Source of the DNA: Streptomyces sp. 11x1
Lineage (GTDB): Bacteria; Actinomycetota; Actinomycetes; Streptomycetales; Streptomycetaceae
Length of the DNA stretch: 64,000 bases
Assembly: GCF_032598905.1 (NCBI RefSeq)
Contig: NZ_CP122458.1
Location: 10,441,001 to 10,505,000, forward strand
Reading direction: 5' to 3'
A program made the translations under genes and the position numbers. This document shows, in pieces, positions 9,174 to 17,938 of the stretch; within the stretch, counting starts at the first letter, position 1; the number at the start of each line of letters is the position of its first letter. Below the pieces are notes generated by a model that had not been told where the DNA came from, did no database searches, and saw nothing but the letters and a program-made list of their open reading frames with translations.

Positions 9174-9826
9174 CCACGACGACCGCGCCCACGCCGAACG
9201 CCGGTCCCGGCGCGGGCCTGCGGCGGTTCCTCACCGAGCGTCCACCGCGCCAGGAGCGGTGCGAACTGTGCGCGGTGGCGGTGCCCCAGGACCACCGCCA
9301 CCTGGTCGACACCGACAAACGCGCCCTCGTCTGCGCCTGCGGCGCCTGCGCGCTGCTGATGGAACAGCCCGGCGCCGCCGCGGGCCGCTTCCGCGCAGTC
9401 CCCGCCCGCTACCTCACCGACCCCGCACATCAGTTGGACGACACGGCCTGGGAGGCGTTGCAGATCCCGGTCGGCGTCGCCTTCCTCTTCCGCAACGCGG
9501 CGCTGGACCGGCTGGTCGCCCTCTACCCGAGCCCGGCCGGAGCCACCGAGAGCGAACTCGAACCGGCGACCTGGGAGGCGGCCCTCGCCGGCAGCCGCCT
9601 CGCCGACCTCCTCGAACCCGACGTGGAGGCGCTGCTGCTGCGCCGCACCGACGGCCGCGGCGAGTGCCACCTCGTCCCGATCGACATCTGCTACGAACTC
9701 GTCGGCCATATGCGTCTGTTGTGGCAGGGCTTCGACGGCGGGGCCGAGGCCCGCGCCGCGCTGGACGCCTTCTTCGCGGACGTCGCACGACGCGCACGCC
9801 CCGTGGACGAGGCGGTGCGCCCATGA
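9170..9826 (+). CDS. DUF5947-like, rubredoxin-like Cys motif protein
   Basis: A 218-residue protein whose N-terminal third has Cys31 and Cys34 (CELC) and Cys55, Cys57 and Cys60 (CACGAC), a knuckle arrangement like rubredoxin or a zinc ribbon. The remainder is a mixed alpha/beta region rich in Trp, Phe and Leu with no motif I recognise, including RLVALYPSPAG and HLVPIDICYELVGHMRLLW. It matches my memory of DUF5947, a family that occurs next to group 5 hydrogenases. ATGA overlaps at both ends show tight coupling. A role as an electron carrier or as an assembly factor is plausible; the sequence does not decide. Confidence 0.7.
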   Translation: MTTTTAPTPNAGPGAGLRRFLTERPPRQERCELCAVAVPQDHRHLVDTDKRALVCACGACALLMEQPGAAAGRFRAVPARYLTDPAHQLDDTAWEALQIPVGVAFLFRNAALDRLVALYPSPAGATESELEPATWEAALAGSRLADLLEPDVEALLLRRTDGRGECHLVPIDICYELVGHMRLLWQGFDGGAEARAALDAFFADVARRARPVDEAVRP

Positions 9827-10515
9827 CGGAGTTCTCCTTCGCCTGCACCGGCGTCCGCGCCGACCGGTACGCCGCCGGACCCACGCTCGTCTTCCGGCTG
9901 CGCGTCACCGCCGCCGACAACGCCCACGTGCACGCCGTCGCGCTGCGCTGCCAGATCCGCATCGAACCGGCCCACCGAACGTACGAACCGGCCGAGGCCG
10001 ACGGGCTGACCGACCTCTTCGGCGAGCGCTCACGCTGGGGCAGCTCCCTCCAACCGGTGCAGTTCGCCCAGGTCGCGCTCATGGTGCCCAGCTTCACGGG
10101 GGAGACCGACGTCGACCTCGTCGTGCCCTGCACCTACGACATGGACATCGCCGCCAGCCGCTATCTCACCGCCCTCGCCGACGGCGAGGTCCCGCTGCTG
10201 ATGCTGTTCTCCGGCACGGCGTTCACCGGCACCGGCGGCTTCCGGGTCGAACCCGTCCCGTGGGACCGCGAGGCCGCCTTCCGCATGCCGGTCGCCACCT
10301 GGCGGGAGATGGTCGAACAGCACTTCCCCGGCTGCGGCTGGATCCGGCTGCCCCGCGACACCATGGACGCCCTCCTCGCCTACCGCTCCCGGCACGCGCT
10401 GTCCTCCTGGGAGGCGACCCTCACGTCCCTGCTCGACGACAGCCGCGCCGCCGACGCGCCCGCGAGGGACCCGCTGCGCGCCCTCACCGGCACCACCGGA
10501 AGGAGCGACACGTGA
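9823..10515 (+). CDS. DUF6084-like protein of the hydrogenase operon
   Basis: A 230-residue protein with no signal peptide, membrane span or cysteine motif. The N-terminal 130 residues look like a beta-rich domain (LVFRLRVTAADNAHVHAVALRCQ-like strands, DVDLVVPCTYDMDI), and the C-terminal part contains WREMVEQHFPGCGWIRL and a helical DALLAYRSRHALSSWEATL tail. It corresponds to the family I recall as DUF6084, conserved in hydrogenase loci. Overlapping start and stop codons at both ends imply production in step with hhyS and hhyL. Function unknown. Confidence 0.7.
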   Translation: MTEFSFACTGVRADRYAAGPTLVFRLRVTAADNAHVHAVALRCQIRIEPAHRTYEPAEADGLTDLFGERSRWGSSLQPVQFAQVALMVPSFTGETDVDLVVPCTYDMDIAASRYLTALADGEVPLLMLFSGTAFTGTGGFRVEPVPWDREAAFRMPVATWREMVEQHFPGCGWIRLPRDTMDALLAYRSRHALSSWEATLTSLLDDSRAADAPARDPLRALTGTTGRSDT

Positions 10516-11978
10516 CCCTCACCGCGTTCGCCGCCGAGACCGAGGAACGGTTCGCCCTCGCCCGGCAGGTGGCCGACGCCGTCCTCTTCGAGGGCTACGT
10601 GCTCTACCCCTACCGTGCCTCGGCGGCCAAGAACCGGCTGCGCTGGCAGTTCGGGGTGCTCGTGCCGCCCGCCTGGGGCGCCGAATGCGACGAACACGAC
10701 TTCCAGCACACCGAGTGCCTGATGGAGCCGAAGGGGGGCGCGACCCTCTCGGTGGAGGTGCGCTTCCTGCACGCCCGACGGCGCACGGTGCAGCGGGCGC
10801 GCCCGGACGGCGGCTTCGACACCGTCCCCGAACTCGACCTCGACGACCGGGTGTTGGTGCCCTGGGACGAGGGCGTCGAGGAACGCGTCGAGGTGATCGC
10901 GCCGGTGGACGCGCTCCTCGGCGACGGCGTCACCCACCCCTTCCACCTCCCGGCACGGGAGGACACCGCACCGGTCCTGGACGCGGCCGGCCGCACCGTC
11001 GGCCGACTCCTCCGGCGCCGCGAGGAGATCCACGGGACGGTACGGCTGTCCGCCCGCGAACTCGACGGCCCCTACCGGGTGTTGCGCCTGACTGCCGTCG
11101 TCGAGAACACCAGCGGCTGGACCCCGCCCGAGGGACACGGCGCGGACCGGGACGCCGCGCTGCCGCACTCCCTGGTGGCCACCCACCTGCTCATGGCCCT
11201 CAGCGCCGGATCGTTCCTGTCGATGACCGATCCCCCCGAGTGGGCCAAGGACGCGGTCGCCGCCTGCCGCAACCTGCACACCTGGCCCGTGCTCGCCGGG
11301 GAACCCGGCCGCGCCGACCTCGTGCTGTCCTCACCGATCATCCTGGACGACCACCCGGCCATCGCCCCGGAGAGCCCCGGCGCGCTCTACGACGCCACCG
11401 AGATCGACGAGATCCTCGCACTGCGCACCGCCGCCCTCACCGACGAGGAGAAGCGGGAGGCCCGGGGCACCGACGAACGCGCAGCCGCCGTCATCGAGTT
11501 GGCCGACTCGATGCCGCCCGAGGTCCTGGAACGGCTGCACGGCGCGGTACGGAGCCTGCGCGAGGTCACCGGCCCCGACCCCACCGCCCCGGACCCCGGT
11601 TTCCCGGACACCGGTTTCGGCACCGGTGGCGACGGCTTCCCCGACGAGTACGGGGTCCCGCGCCCGGACACGCCGTGGTGGGACCCCGCGAGCGACGCGG
11701 GCTTCGACCCGACGCGGGACCGCGTGGTCGTCGACGGCCGGTCGGTGGGCAAGGGCAGCCGTGTCGAACTGCGCCCGGGGCTGCGCCGCACCGACGCCCA
11801 GGACATCTTCCTGCGCGGCCGTACCGCCGAGGTCGAGGCGGTGCTCCACGACGTCGACGGCGGGGTGCACCTCGCGGTGACGGTCGAGGGTGACCCGGGC
11901 GCCGACATCCGGCGCGAGCAGGGACGGTACCTGTACTTCCAGCCCGACGAGGTCACCCCGCTGGAGGACGACGCATGA
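10512..11978 (+). CDS. Conserved hydrogenase-operon protein of unknown function
   Basis: This 488-residue protein begins at a GTG whose RBS (AAGGAGCGACAC) lies in the preceding gene, and it overlaps that gene by GTGA. I see three parts: an N-terminal beta-rich region (YVLYPYRASAAKNRLRWQFGVLVPP), a central region of mixed content, and a C-terminal 70-residue module reading GKGSRVELRPG through EVEAVLHDVDGGVHLAVTVEGD and YLYFQPDEVTPL, which looks like a small SH3-like barrel. A Pro/Asp-rich linker with PGFPDTGFGTG precedes it. Family members I recall occur only beside such hydrogenases. It may be a large maturation or anchoring factor; no catalytic motif is visible. Confidence 0.65.
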   Translation: MTLTAFAAETEERFALARQVADAVLFEGYVLYPYRASAAKNRLRWQFGVLVPPAWGAECDEHDFQHTECLMEPKGGATLSVEVRFLHARRRTVQRARPDGGFDTVPELDLDDRVLVPWDEGVEERVEVIAPVDALLGDGVTHPFHLPAREDTAPVLDAAGRTVGRLLRRREEIHGTVRLSARELDGPYRVLRLTAVVENTSGWTPPEGHGADRDAALPHSLVATHLLMALSAGSFLSMTDPPEWAKDAVAACRNLHTWPVLAGEPGRADLVLSSPIILDDHPAIAPESPGALYDATEIDEILALRTAALTDEEKREARGTDERAAAVIELADSMPPEVLERLHGAVRSLREVTGPDPTAPDPGFPDTGFGTGGDGFPDEYGVPRPDTPWWDPASDAGFDPTRDRVVVDGRSVGKGSRVELRPGLRRTDAQDIFLRGRTAEVEAVLHDVDGGVHLAVTVEGDPGADIRREQGRYLYFQPDEVTPLEDDA

Positions 11979-12520
11979 GTCCCTTTCCAGCGCCGGGGCC
12001 CAGGACCCTGGTCGCCGGCATCGGCAACATCTTTCTCGGCGACGACGGCTTCGGCGTGGAGACCGCTCGCCGCCTCGCCGAGCGTCACCTGCCCGGCCAC
12101 ACCGAGGTCGTGGACATCGGCGTCCGGGGGGTGCACCTCGCCTACCAGCTCCTGGACGGCTACGACACCCTCGTCCTCGTCGACGCCACGGCACGCGGCG
12201 AGGCCCCCGGCACGCTCTACGTCATCGAGCACGACGACACGGTGCCGGAACCGTCGCCGGGCACCCCCGCCCTCGACGGCCACCGGATGACCCCCGACAC
12301 CGTCCTGGCGCTGCTGCGCACCCTCTGCGCCGGGACCGGCGGCGAGCCACCGCGCCGTGTCCTGGTCGTCGGATGCGAACCGGCCTCGGTGGACGAGCGC
12401 ATCGGACTGAGCACACCGGTGTCCGCCGCCGTGCCGGAGGCCGTCCGGCTGATCGAAGAGCTGCTGCGGAACGGCGAGCCGTCCGTGGCGCGGGCCTCAA
12501 CCGCTGAGGCTCCGAAATGA
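11975..12520 (+). CDS. HybD/HyaD-type hydrogenase maturation endopeptidase
   Basis: The 181-residue protein belongs to the M52 family, which clips the C-terminal tail of the hydrogenase large subunit once nickel is inserted. Its N-terminal signature is GIGNIFLGDDGFG; relatives usually have DE in place of the DD at residues 23-24, so the first nickel ligand Glu is Asp24 here. The second ligand region VVDIGVRG and the His of DGHRMTPDTVL are present. The overlap with the previous stop (ATGA) places it in the structural operon, where its substrate must be HhyL. The last 20 residues are a poorly conserved tail. Confidence 0.88.
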   Translation: MSPFPAPGPRTLVAGIGNIFLGDDGFGVETARRLAERHLPGHTEVVDIGVRGVHLAYQLLDGYDTLVLVDATARGEAPGTLYVIEHDDTVPEPSPGTPALDGHRMTPDTVLALLRTLCAGTGGEPPRRVLVVGCEPASVDERIGLSTPVSAAVPEAVRLIEELLRNGEPSVARASTAEAPK

Positions 12521-12531
12521 GGAGAGACGGT

Positions 12532-12636
12532 ATGAAGAAGATCGTCATCGGAGGAGCGGCGATGGCCGCCCTGGTCGCCGTCGCCGCCGAGGTGCTGCCG
12601 GACCTCAGGCGCTACCTGCGCATCCGACGGATGTGA
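12532..12636 (+). CDS. 34-residue microprotein (DUF6893-like) between protease and hypA
   Basis: ATG with RBS GGAGAGACGGT encodes a peptide that starts MKKIVIGGAAMAALVAVAAE and ends LPDLRRYLRIRRM. A basic start, a 15-20 residue hydrophobic helix and a basic tail fit a single-pass membrane peptide or amphipathic helix. It lies 11 bases after the protease gene. It matches my memory of a family called DUF6893 small protein that sits at this place in Streptomyces hydrogenase clusters. It might help dock the soluble hydrogenase to the membrane, which is inference from shape and position. Confidence 0.7.
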   Translation: MKKIVIGGAAMAALVAVAAEVLPDLRRYLRIRRM

Positions 12637-12781
12637 GGCACGGCCGTCGGCGGGTGCGCCGAACGGTTGCGTCGAACGGCGTACCCGCCGTGCCGTGACG
12701 GCGCGGCGGGCCGCGGGACCCGCGTGCGCCCACCTGTAATGAACCCCGGCGCAAGGCCGGCGGCGGAAGGACCACAGACCC

Positions 12782-13180
12782 ATGCACGAGATGTCCGTCG
12801 CGCTGGCCGTCGTCGACCAGGTCGCGGAGGCCGCCGACCGGGCCGGAGACGTCACGGTGGTGCGTGCGGTTCGGCTCCAGGTGGGCGAACTGGCCGGTGT
12901 CGTCCCCGACTCCCTCGCCTTCTGCTTCGAACTGGCCTGTGCCGGGACCCTGTTGGACGGTGCCGAACTGGTCACCGAGGCGGTGCCGGGGCGGGCCCGC
13001 TGCACTCCCTGCGCCCACGAGTGGGCCGTCGGCATGCCGCCCCGGCTCACCTGTCCCGCGTGCGGCGGTACGCGAACCGAACTGCTGGCGGGCCGCGAAC
13101 TGCAGATCGTCGACGTGCGCTGGGAGGGCGGCGGCCCCGCGCGTCCGTCCTCCCGCGAACCGATCTCCGAGGAGAGCTGA
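12782..13180 (+). CDS. hypA: HypA, nickel insertion metallochaperone
   Basis: The 132-residue protein starts MHEMS, with His2 as the nickel ligand of the family, and has the structural zinc site in two CxxC pairs at Cys74/Cys77 (CTPC) and Cys91/Cys94 (CPAC). HypA hands nickel to the hydrogenase precursor together with HypB. A 145-base gap separates it from the microprotein; I see no clear promoter or terminator there. hypB starts four bases after its stop. The last 20 residues are an extension rich in Pro, Ser and Glu. Confidence 0.93.
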   Translation: MHEMSVALAVVDQVAEAADRAGDVTVVRAVRLQVGELAGVVPDSLAFCFELACAGTLLDGAELVTEAVPGRARCTPCAHEWAVGMPPRLTCPACGGTRTELLAGRELQIVDVRWEGGGPARPSSREPISEES

Positions 13181-13184
13181 AACC

Positions 13185-14018
13185 ATGTGCCGTGTCGCCG
13201 ACCTGCGCCAGGCCGTACTCGCGAAGAACGACGCGAGCGCCCACGAACTGCGCGACGCTCTCACGGCCCGGGGAACCGCGGTCGTCAACCTGCTGTCCAG
13301 CCCGGGCAGCGGCAAGACCGCGCTGCTGGAACAGGAACTGCTGCGGGCACGCGAGCGGTCGATCCCCGTGGCGGCGCTGAGCGCCGATCTCGCCACCGAG
13401 AACGACGCGATCCGCCTGGCGCGTTCGGGTGTGCCGGTCAAACAGGTGCTCACCGACGGGCTGTGCCATCTGGAGGCCGGCATGCTCGCCGGGCATCTGG
13501 ACGGCTGGCTGCCCGACGACGTCCGGCTGCTGTTCGTGGAGAACGTCGGCAACCTCGTCTGCCCCGCCTCCTACGACCTGGGGGAGACACTCCGGGTCGT
13601 CCTCGCCGCCGTCACGGAGGGCGAGGACAAGCCACTCAAGTACCCCACCGCCTTCGGTCTGGCCCAGCTGGTCGTGGTCACCAAGACGGACCTCGCGGAG
13701 GCCGCCGAGTTCAACGAGGTCGCGTTCCGCAAGAACCTGGAACAGGTCAACCCCGGCGTCGAGGTGATCCTGACCTCGGCTCGCCGGGGGTGGGGCGTCG
13801 GCGCGCTGCTCGACCGGGCGCTGGCCACCGCGGACGGTTCACCCGCCCACGCGCCGGTCATGTCCCGGCAGTCCCACCACCACGGGCACAAAGACAGCCA
13901 CAGCCATGGTCACAGCCGCAGCCACGACTACACTCGTGGTCACAGTCACAGCCACACGCACGGCCCCGCCCCCACACACCCGGAGGCCCCCGAAGCCATG
14001 GCCCACCCCCAGTCGTGA
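13185..14018 (+). CDS. hypB: HypB, GTPase for nickel insertion, with C-terminal His tail
   Basis: A 277-residue G protein with Walker A SPGSGKT at residues 39-45, the metal-site Cys-His pair in DGLCHLEAGML, and the KTDL guanine-specificity motif. The N-terminal CxxCGC nickel motif of E. coli HypB is absent. Instead the protein ends with a histidine stretch (residues about 231-265, thirteen His in 35 residues, HHHGHKDSHSHGHS type). In most His-rich HypB proteins this nickel-storage stretch is at the N-terminus. GGAG precedes the ATG; the stop overlaps the hypF start as GTGA. Confidence 0.93.
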   Translation: MCRVADLRQAVLAKNDASAHELRDALTARGTAVVNLLSSPGSGKTALLEQELLRARERSIPVAALSADLATENDAIRLARSGVPVKQVLTDGLCHLEAGMLAGHLDGWLPDDVRLLFVENVGNLVCPASYDLGETLRVVLAAVTEGEDKPLKYPTAFGLAQLVVVTKTDLAEAAEFNEVAFRKNLEQVNPGVEVILTSARRGWGVGALLDRALATADGSPAHAPVMSRQSHHHGHKDSHSHGHSRSHDYTRGHSHSHTHGPAPTHPEAPEAMAHPQS

Positions 14019-16423
14019 GCGCTCCGCAGGCCCAGGCCGTCGTCACCGAGGTCACCCGGCTGCGGCGCCGCGTCACCGTCCGGGGAGTCGTCCAGGGCGT
14101 CGGCTTCCGGCCCTACCTCTACAGCCTCGCCACCGACCTCGCCCTGGCCGGCCACGTGACCAACACCCCCGAGGGCGTGGTCGTGGAGGTCGAGGGCACC
14201 GCCTCGGCCGTGGCCCGGTTCTGCGACCGGATCGCCGCCGAGGCGCCCCCGCTGGCCCGCGTCGACTCCGTCGACCACCGCGAGGTGCCTCCCGTCGGCG
14301 GCACGACGTTCACCATCCTCGCCTCCCACTCCGGCGGACCGGCCCGCACCCTGGTCTCCCCGGACTCCGCCACCTGCGCGGACTGCCTCACCGAACTGGC
14401 CGACGCCACGAACCGTCGGTACCGCCACCCGTTCGTCAACTGCACCCACTGCGGCCCGCGTTTCACGATCGTCACCGGCGTCCCCTACGACCGGGCCCAC
14501 ACCACCATGGCCGGCTTCGCGATGTGTCTCGACTGCGCCCGCGAGTACGGGGATCCGGCCGACCGGCGCTTCCACGCACAGCCGGTCGCCTGCCCGGCCT
14601 GCGGTCCGCGGCTGCGGCTGCTCGTTGCCGGCGAGGGCGGACCGAGCAGCGCCGACGGCGGGGACCCGGTCGTCGAGGCGCGCACCCTGCTGGCGCGGGG
14701 CGCGATCCTCGCCGTGAAGGGCCTGGGCGGCTACCACCTGGCGTGCGACGCCACCAACCAGGCGGCCGTCGACCTGCTGCGACGCCGCAAGGCACGCGGC
14801 GACAAGCCGTTCGCCGTCATGACCGGGGCGACGGACGACATCCGGCACCTCGTGCGGCTCGGCCCCGAGGAGCAACACCTGCTGGAGAGCCGGGCCAGGC
14901 CGGTGGTCCTGTTGAGGCGGCGGCCACGACCGTCGTACGCCGTCGACGCCGTGCGGCCCGCCGAGGCCGTCGCGCCCGGCAGTCCCGACCTCGGCGTGAT
15001 GCTGCCGTACACGCCCCTGCACCATCTGCTGCTCGGCCTGCCCGGAGATGCGGACGGCCCTCGGCTGCTCGTCATGACCAGCGGCAACGTGTCCGGGGAA
15101 CCGATCGTCACGGACGACACCGAGGCACTGGAGCGGCTCGCGCACCTGACCGACGCCTGGCTCACCCACGACCGGCCGATCCACGTCCCCTGCGACGACT
15201 CCGTGGTCAGGGTCTGCGACGGCGAGCCGCTCGTGCTCCGCCGCTCCCGCGGCTACGCGCCGCTGCCGCTCACCCTCCCCCTGCCCGTACGGCCGACCCT
15301 CGCCGTAGGCGGCGACCTGAAGAACGCCTTCTGCCTGGGCTCGGGCCGCCACGCCTGGCTGTCGGCACACATCGGAGACATGGACGGCCTCGGCACCCAA
15401 CTCGCCTTCGAGCACGCGACGGCGCAGCTGGAGTCGCTCACGGGGGTGCGGCCCGGGACACTGGCGTCCGACCGGCACCCCGGCTATCGCTCCGCCCGCT
15501 GGGCCGAACGGAACGCGGCCGAACGGCCCGTCGTCCGCGTCCAGCACCATCACGCGCACATCGCCGCAGCGATGGCCGAGCACGGGCTCGACGGCACTCG
15601 GCCGGTCATCGGCGTCGCCTTCGACGGCACGGGCCACGGCGACGACGGCGCCGTGTGGGGCGGGGAGTTCCTGCTCGCCGACTACGACCGCTTCACCCGG
15701 TTCGGGCACCTCGCCTACGTCCTGCTGCCCGGCGGCGACGCGGCCGTACGGCGGCCGTACCGCATGGCGCTGGCCCATCTGCGGGCGGCCGGGATCGGCT
15801 GGGCCGACGACCTCGCCTGCACCGTGGCCTGCCCGCCAGACGAACTGCCGCTGCTGGAGCGGCAGTTGGAGCGCTCCCTGAACTGTGTCCCCACGTCCAG
15901 CATGGGCCGGCTCTTCGACGCGGTGTCCTCCCTCGCCGGGGTCTGCCACCGCGCCGGCTACGAGGCGCAGGCCGCCGTCGAGTGGGAGGCGGCCGCCCTG
16001 CTCGCACCGGCCGAGGACACCACGGCGTACGCCTTCGCCCTCCACGATCCGGAGAACGGCGAGAACGGCGCGGACGGCGAGGTCGGCGCCGTACGGGCCG
16101 ATCCGGCACCCGTGCTCGCGGCGATCGTCGACGACCTGCGCGCGGGCGTCGAGCCGGCCCTGATCGCGGCACGCTTCCACCGGGGCGTGGCCGCTCTGGT
16201 GCACGGCATGTGCCGGCGGGCGCGGAAGCGGCACGGGCTGGACACGGTCGCCCTCACGGGAGGCGTGTTCGCCAACACGCTGCTCTCCTCGGCCTGCGCC
16301 CGCGCCCTGCGCGGGGACGGCTTCACGGTCCTGCGGCACCGGCTGGTGCCGCCGGGCGACGGCGGGCTGGCACTGGGCCAGCTGATGGTGGCCGCCCGGA
16401 CCGCTTCCACTCCCACCGACTGA
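14015..16423 (+). CDS. hypF: HypF, carbamoyltransferase for cyanide-ligand synthesis
   Basis: The 802-residue protein has the full HypF architecture: an acylphosphatase domain with VQGVGFRPY at 26-34, two zinc fingers (CADC, CTHC, CLDC and CPAC, about 125-200), a YrdC-like domain, and a Kae1-like domain with QHHHAHIAA and GGVFANTLL near the end. It transfers a carbamoyl group from carbamoyl phosphate to the C-terminal cysteine of HypE. GTG start is fixed by the GTGA overlap with hypB. HypE and HypC/HypD partners follow directly. Confidence 0.95.
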   Translation: MSAPQAQAVVTEVTRLRRRVTVRGVVQGVGFRPYLYSLATDLALAGHVTNTPEGVVVEVEGTASAVARFCDRIAAEAPPLARVDSVDHREVPPVGGTTFTILASHSGGPARTLVSPDSATCADCLTELADATNRRYRHPFVNCTHCGPRFTIVTGVPYDRAHTTMAGFAMCLDCAREYGDPADRRFHAQPVACPACGPRLRLLVAGEGGPSSADGGDPVVEARTLLARGAILAVKGLGGYHLACDATNQAAVDLLRRRKARGDKPFAVMTGATDDIRHLVRLGPEEQHLLESRARPVVLLRRRPRPSYAVDAVRPAEAVAPGSPDLGVMLPYTPLHHLLLGLPGDADGPRLLVMTSGNVSGEPIVTDDTEALERLAHLTDAWLTHDRPIHVPCDDSVVRVCDGEPLVLRRSRGYAPLPLTLPLPVRPTLAVGGDLKNAFCLGSGRHAWLSAHIGDMDGLGTQLAFEHATAQLESLTGVRPGTLASDRHPGYRSARWAERNAAERPVVRVQHHHAHIAAAMAEHGLDGTRPVIGVAFDGTGHGDDGAVWGGEFLLADYDRFTRFGHLAYVLLPGGDAAVRRPYRMALAHLRAAGIGWADDLACTVACPPDELPLLERQLERSLNCVPTSSMGRLFDAVSSLAGVCHRAGYEAQAAVEWEAAALLAPAEDTTAYAFALHDPENGENGADGEVGAVRADPAPVLAAIVDDLRAGVEPALIAARFHRGVAALVHGMCRRARKRHGLDTVALTGGVFANTLLSSACARALRGDGFTVLRHRLVPPGDGGLALGQLMVAARTASTPTD

Positions 16424-16454
16424 GCGACGCGCGACCCACAGCGAGGAGAGGTTC

Positions 16455-16814
16455 ATGTGCCTGGCGGTACCCGGCAGAGTGCTGGACATCGAGGAACGGG
16501 ACGGTACCCGGATGGCCTCCGTCGACTTCGGCGGAGTGGTCAAGGAGGTGTGCCTGGAGTATCTGCCCGACCTGCGGGTCGGTGAGTACGCCATCGTCCA
16601 CGTCGGCTTCGCCCTGCAACGGCTGGACGAGGAGTCGGCGCGGCAGACGCTCGAACTCTTCGCCGAACTCGGCATGTTGCAGGAGGAGTTCGGCGATGCG
16701 TGGGAGATGGCAGCGGCGGAGGCGGGCGTGGAGCCGATGGGAGCGGCGCCGGTGGCAGAGACGCCGGTGGCAGAGGTGGCAGAGGTGGCGGTGGAAGAGG
16801 TGCGTGATCGGTGA
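16455..16814 (+). CDS. hypC: HypC, Fe(CN)2CO delivery chaperone
   Basis: The 119-residue protein starts MCLAVPG with the essential Cys2, after an RBS GAGGAGAGGTTC. The beta-barrel part occupies residues 1-75. About 40 extra residues follow, with a repeated VAE(T/V)PVAEVAEV pattern that is probably disordered; HypC proteins are usually 75-95 residues. It holds the iron unit with HypD and passes it to the large subunit. Its stop overlaps the hypD GTG. Confidence 0.93.
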   Translation: MCLAVPGRVLDIEERDGTRMASVDFGGVVKEVCLEYLPDLRVGEYAIVHVGFALQRLDEESARQTLELFAELGMLQEEFGDAWEMAAAEAGVEPMGAAPVAETPVAEVAEVAVEEVRDR

Positions 16815-17938
16815 AGTACATCGACGAGTTCCAGGACCCGGAGCTGGCGCGACGGCTCCTCGACGACATCCGTGCCACGGTGACCAGGCCGTGGGCCCTG
16901 ATGGAGGTGTGCGGAGGGCAGACGCACAGCATCATCCGGCACGGCATCGACCAACTCCTGCCCGACGAGATCGAGTTGATCCACGGTCCCGGTTGTCCCG
17001 TGTGCGTGACCCCGCTGGAGGTCATCGACAAGGCGCTGGAGATCGCCTCACGGCCGGAGGTGATCTTCTGTTCCTTCGGCGACATGCTCCGGGTGCCGGG
17101 TACCGGCCGGGACCTCTTCCAGGTCCGGGGCGAGGGCGGCGACGTACGGGTGGTCTACTCGCCGCTCGACGCGCTGCGGATCGCCCAGCGGAACCCCGAC
17201 CGCGAGGTGGTGTTCTTCGGTATCGGCTTCGAGACCACCGCGCCGCCCAACGCCATGACGGTCCATCAGGCCCGGAAGCTGGGCGTCAAGAACTTCAGCA
17301 TGCTGGTGTCCCACGTCCGCGTACCGCCCGCCATCGAGGCGATCATGTCCTCGCCGAGCTGCCGGGTGCAGGGCTTCCTCGCGGCCGGCCACGTGTGCAG
17401 TGTGATGGGCGTGGGGGAGTACCCGGAGCTCGCGGAACGGTTCCGTGTCCCCATCGTCGTGACGGGCTTCGAGCCGCTGGACATCCTCGAAGGCGTACGC
17501 CGGGCCGTCCGTCAGCTGGAACGCGGCGAGCACACCGTCGACAACGCCTACGCCCGCGCCGTCCGCCCGGAGGGCAACCCGGCCGCGCGGGCCATGCTGG
17601 AGGACGTCTTCGAGGTCACCGACCGGGCCTGGCGCGGCATCGGGGTGATCCCCGACAGCGGCTGGCGGCTGTCGCCGAAGTACCGCGACCACGACGCCGA
17701 GCACCGCTTCGCGGTCGGCGGGATCCGGACGGTCGAGCCCGCCGAGTGCCGCAGCGGAGAAGTCCTCCAGGGGCTGCTGAAGCCGCACGAGTGCGAGGCG
17801 TTCGGCACCCTGTGCACACCGCGTACGCCGCTGGGGGCCACGATGGTCTCCAGCGAGGGAGCCTGCGCCGCGTACTACCTCTACCGGCGGCTGGACATGC
17901 CCGCCGCCCAGGCCCGGGAGGCGAGCCCCGTTGTCTGA
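16811..17938 (+). CDS. hypD: HypD, iron-ligand assembly scaffold
   Basis: A 375-residue protein with the family motifs CGGQTH (Cys34, where many HypD have CGGHTH), GPGCPVC (Cys62 and Cys65) and GHVCSVMG plus later cysteines for the [4Fe-4S] cluster. HypD assembles the Fe(CN)2CO unit with HypC and HypE. GTG start is set by the GTGA overlap with hypC, and the gene runs eight bases into hypE. Confidence 0.94.
   Translation: MKYIDEFQDPELARRLLDDIRATVTRPWALMEVCGGQTHSIIRHGIDQLLPDEIELIHGPGCPVCVTPLEVIDKALEIASRPEVIFCSFGDMLRVPGTGRDLFQVRGEGGDVRVVYSPLDALRIAQRNPDREVVFFGIGFETTAPPNAMTVHQARKLGVKNFSMLVSHVRVPPAIEAIMSSPSCRVQGFLAAGHVCSVMGVGEYPELAERFRVPIVVTGFEPLDILEGVRRAVRQLERGEHTVDNAYARAVRPEGNPAARAMLEDVFEVTDRAWRGIGVIPDSGWRLSPKYRDHDAEHRFAVGGIRTVEPAECRSGEVLQGLLKPHECEAFGTLCTPRTPLGATMVSSEGACAAYYLYRRLDMPAAQAREASPVV

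Noticed and set aside
12637..12781. A promoter for hypA in the 145-bp gap after the microprotein
   Set aside because: No convincing -35/-10 pair; co-transcription with the hydrogenase genes is as likely.
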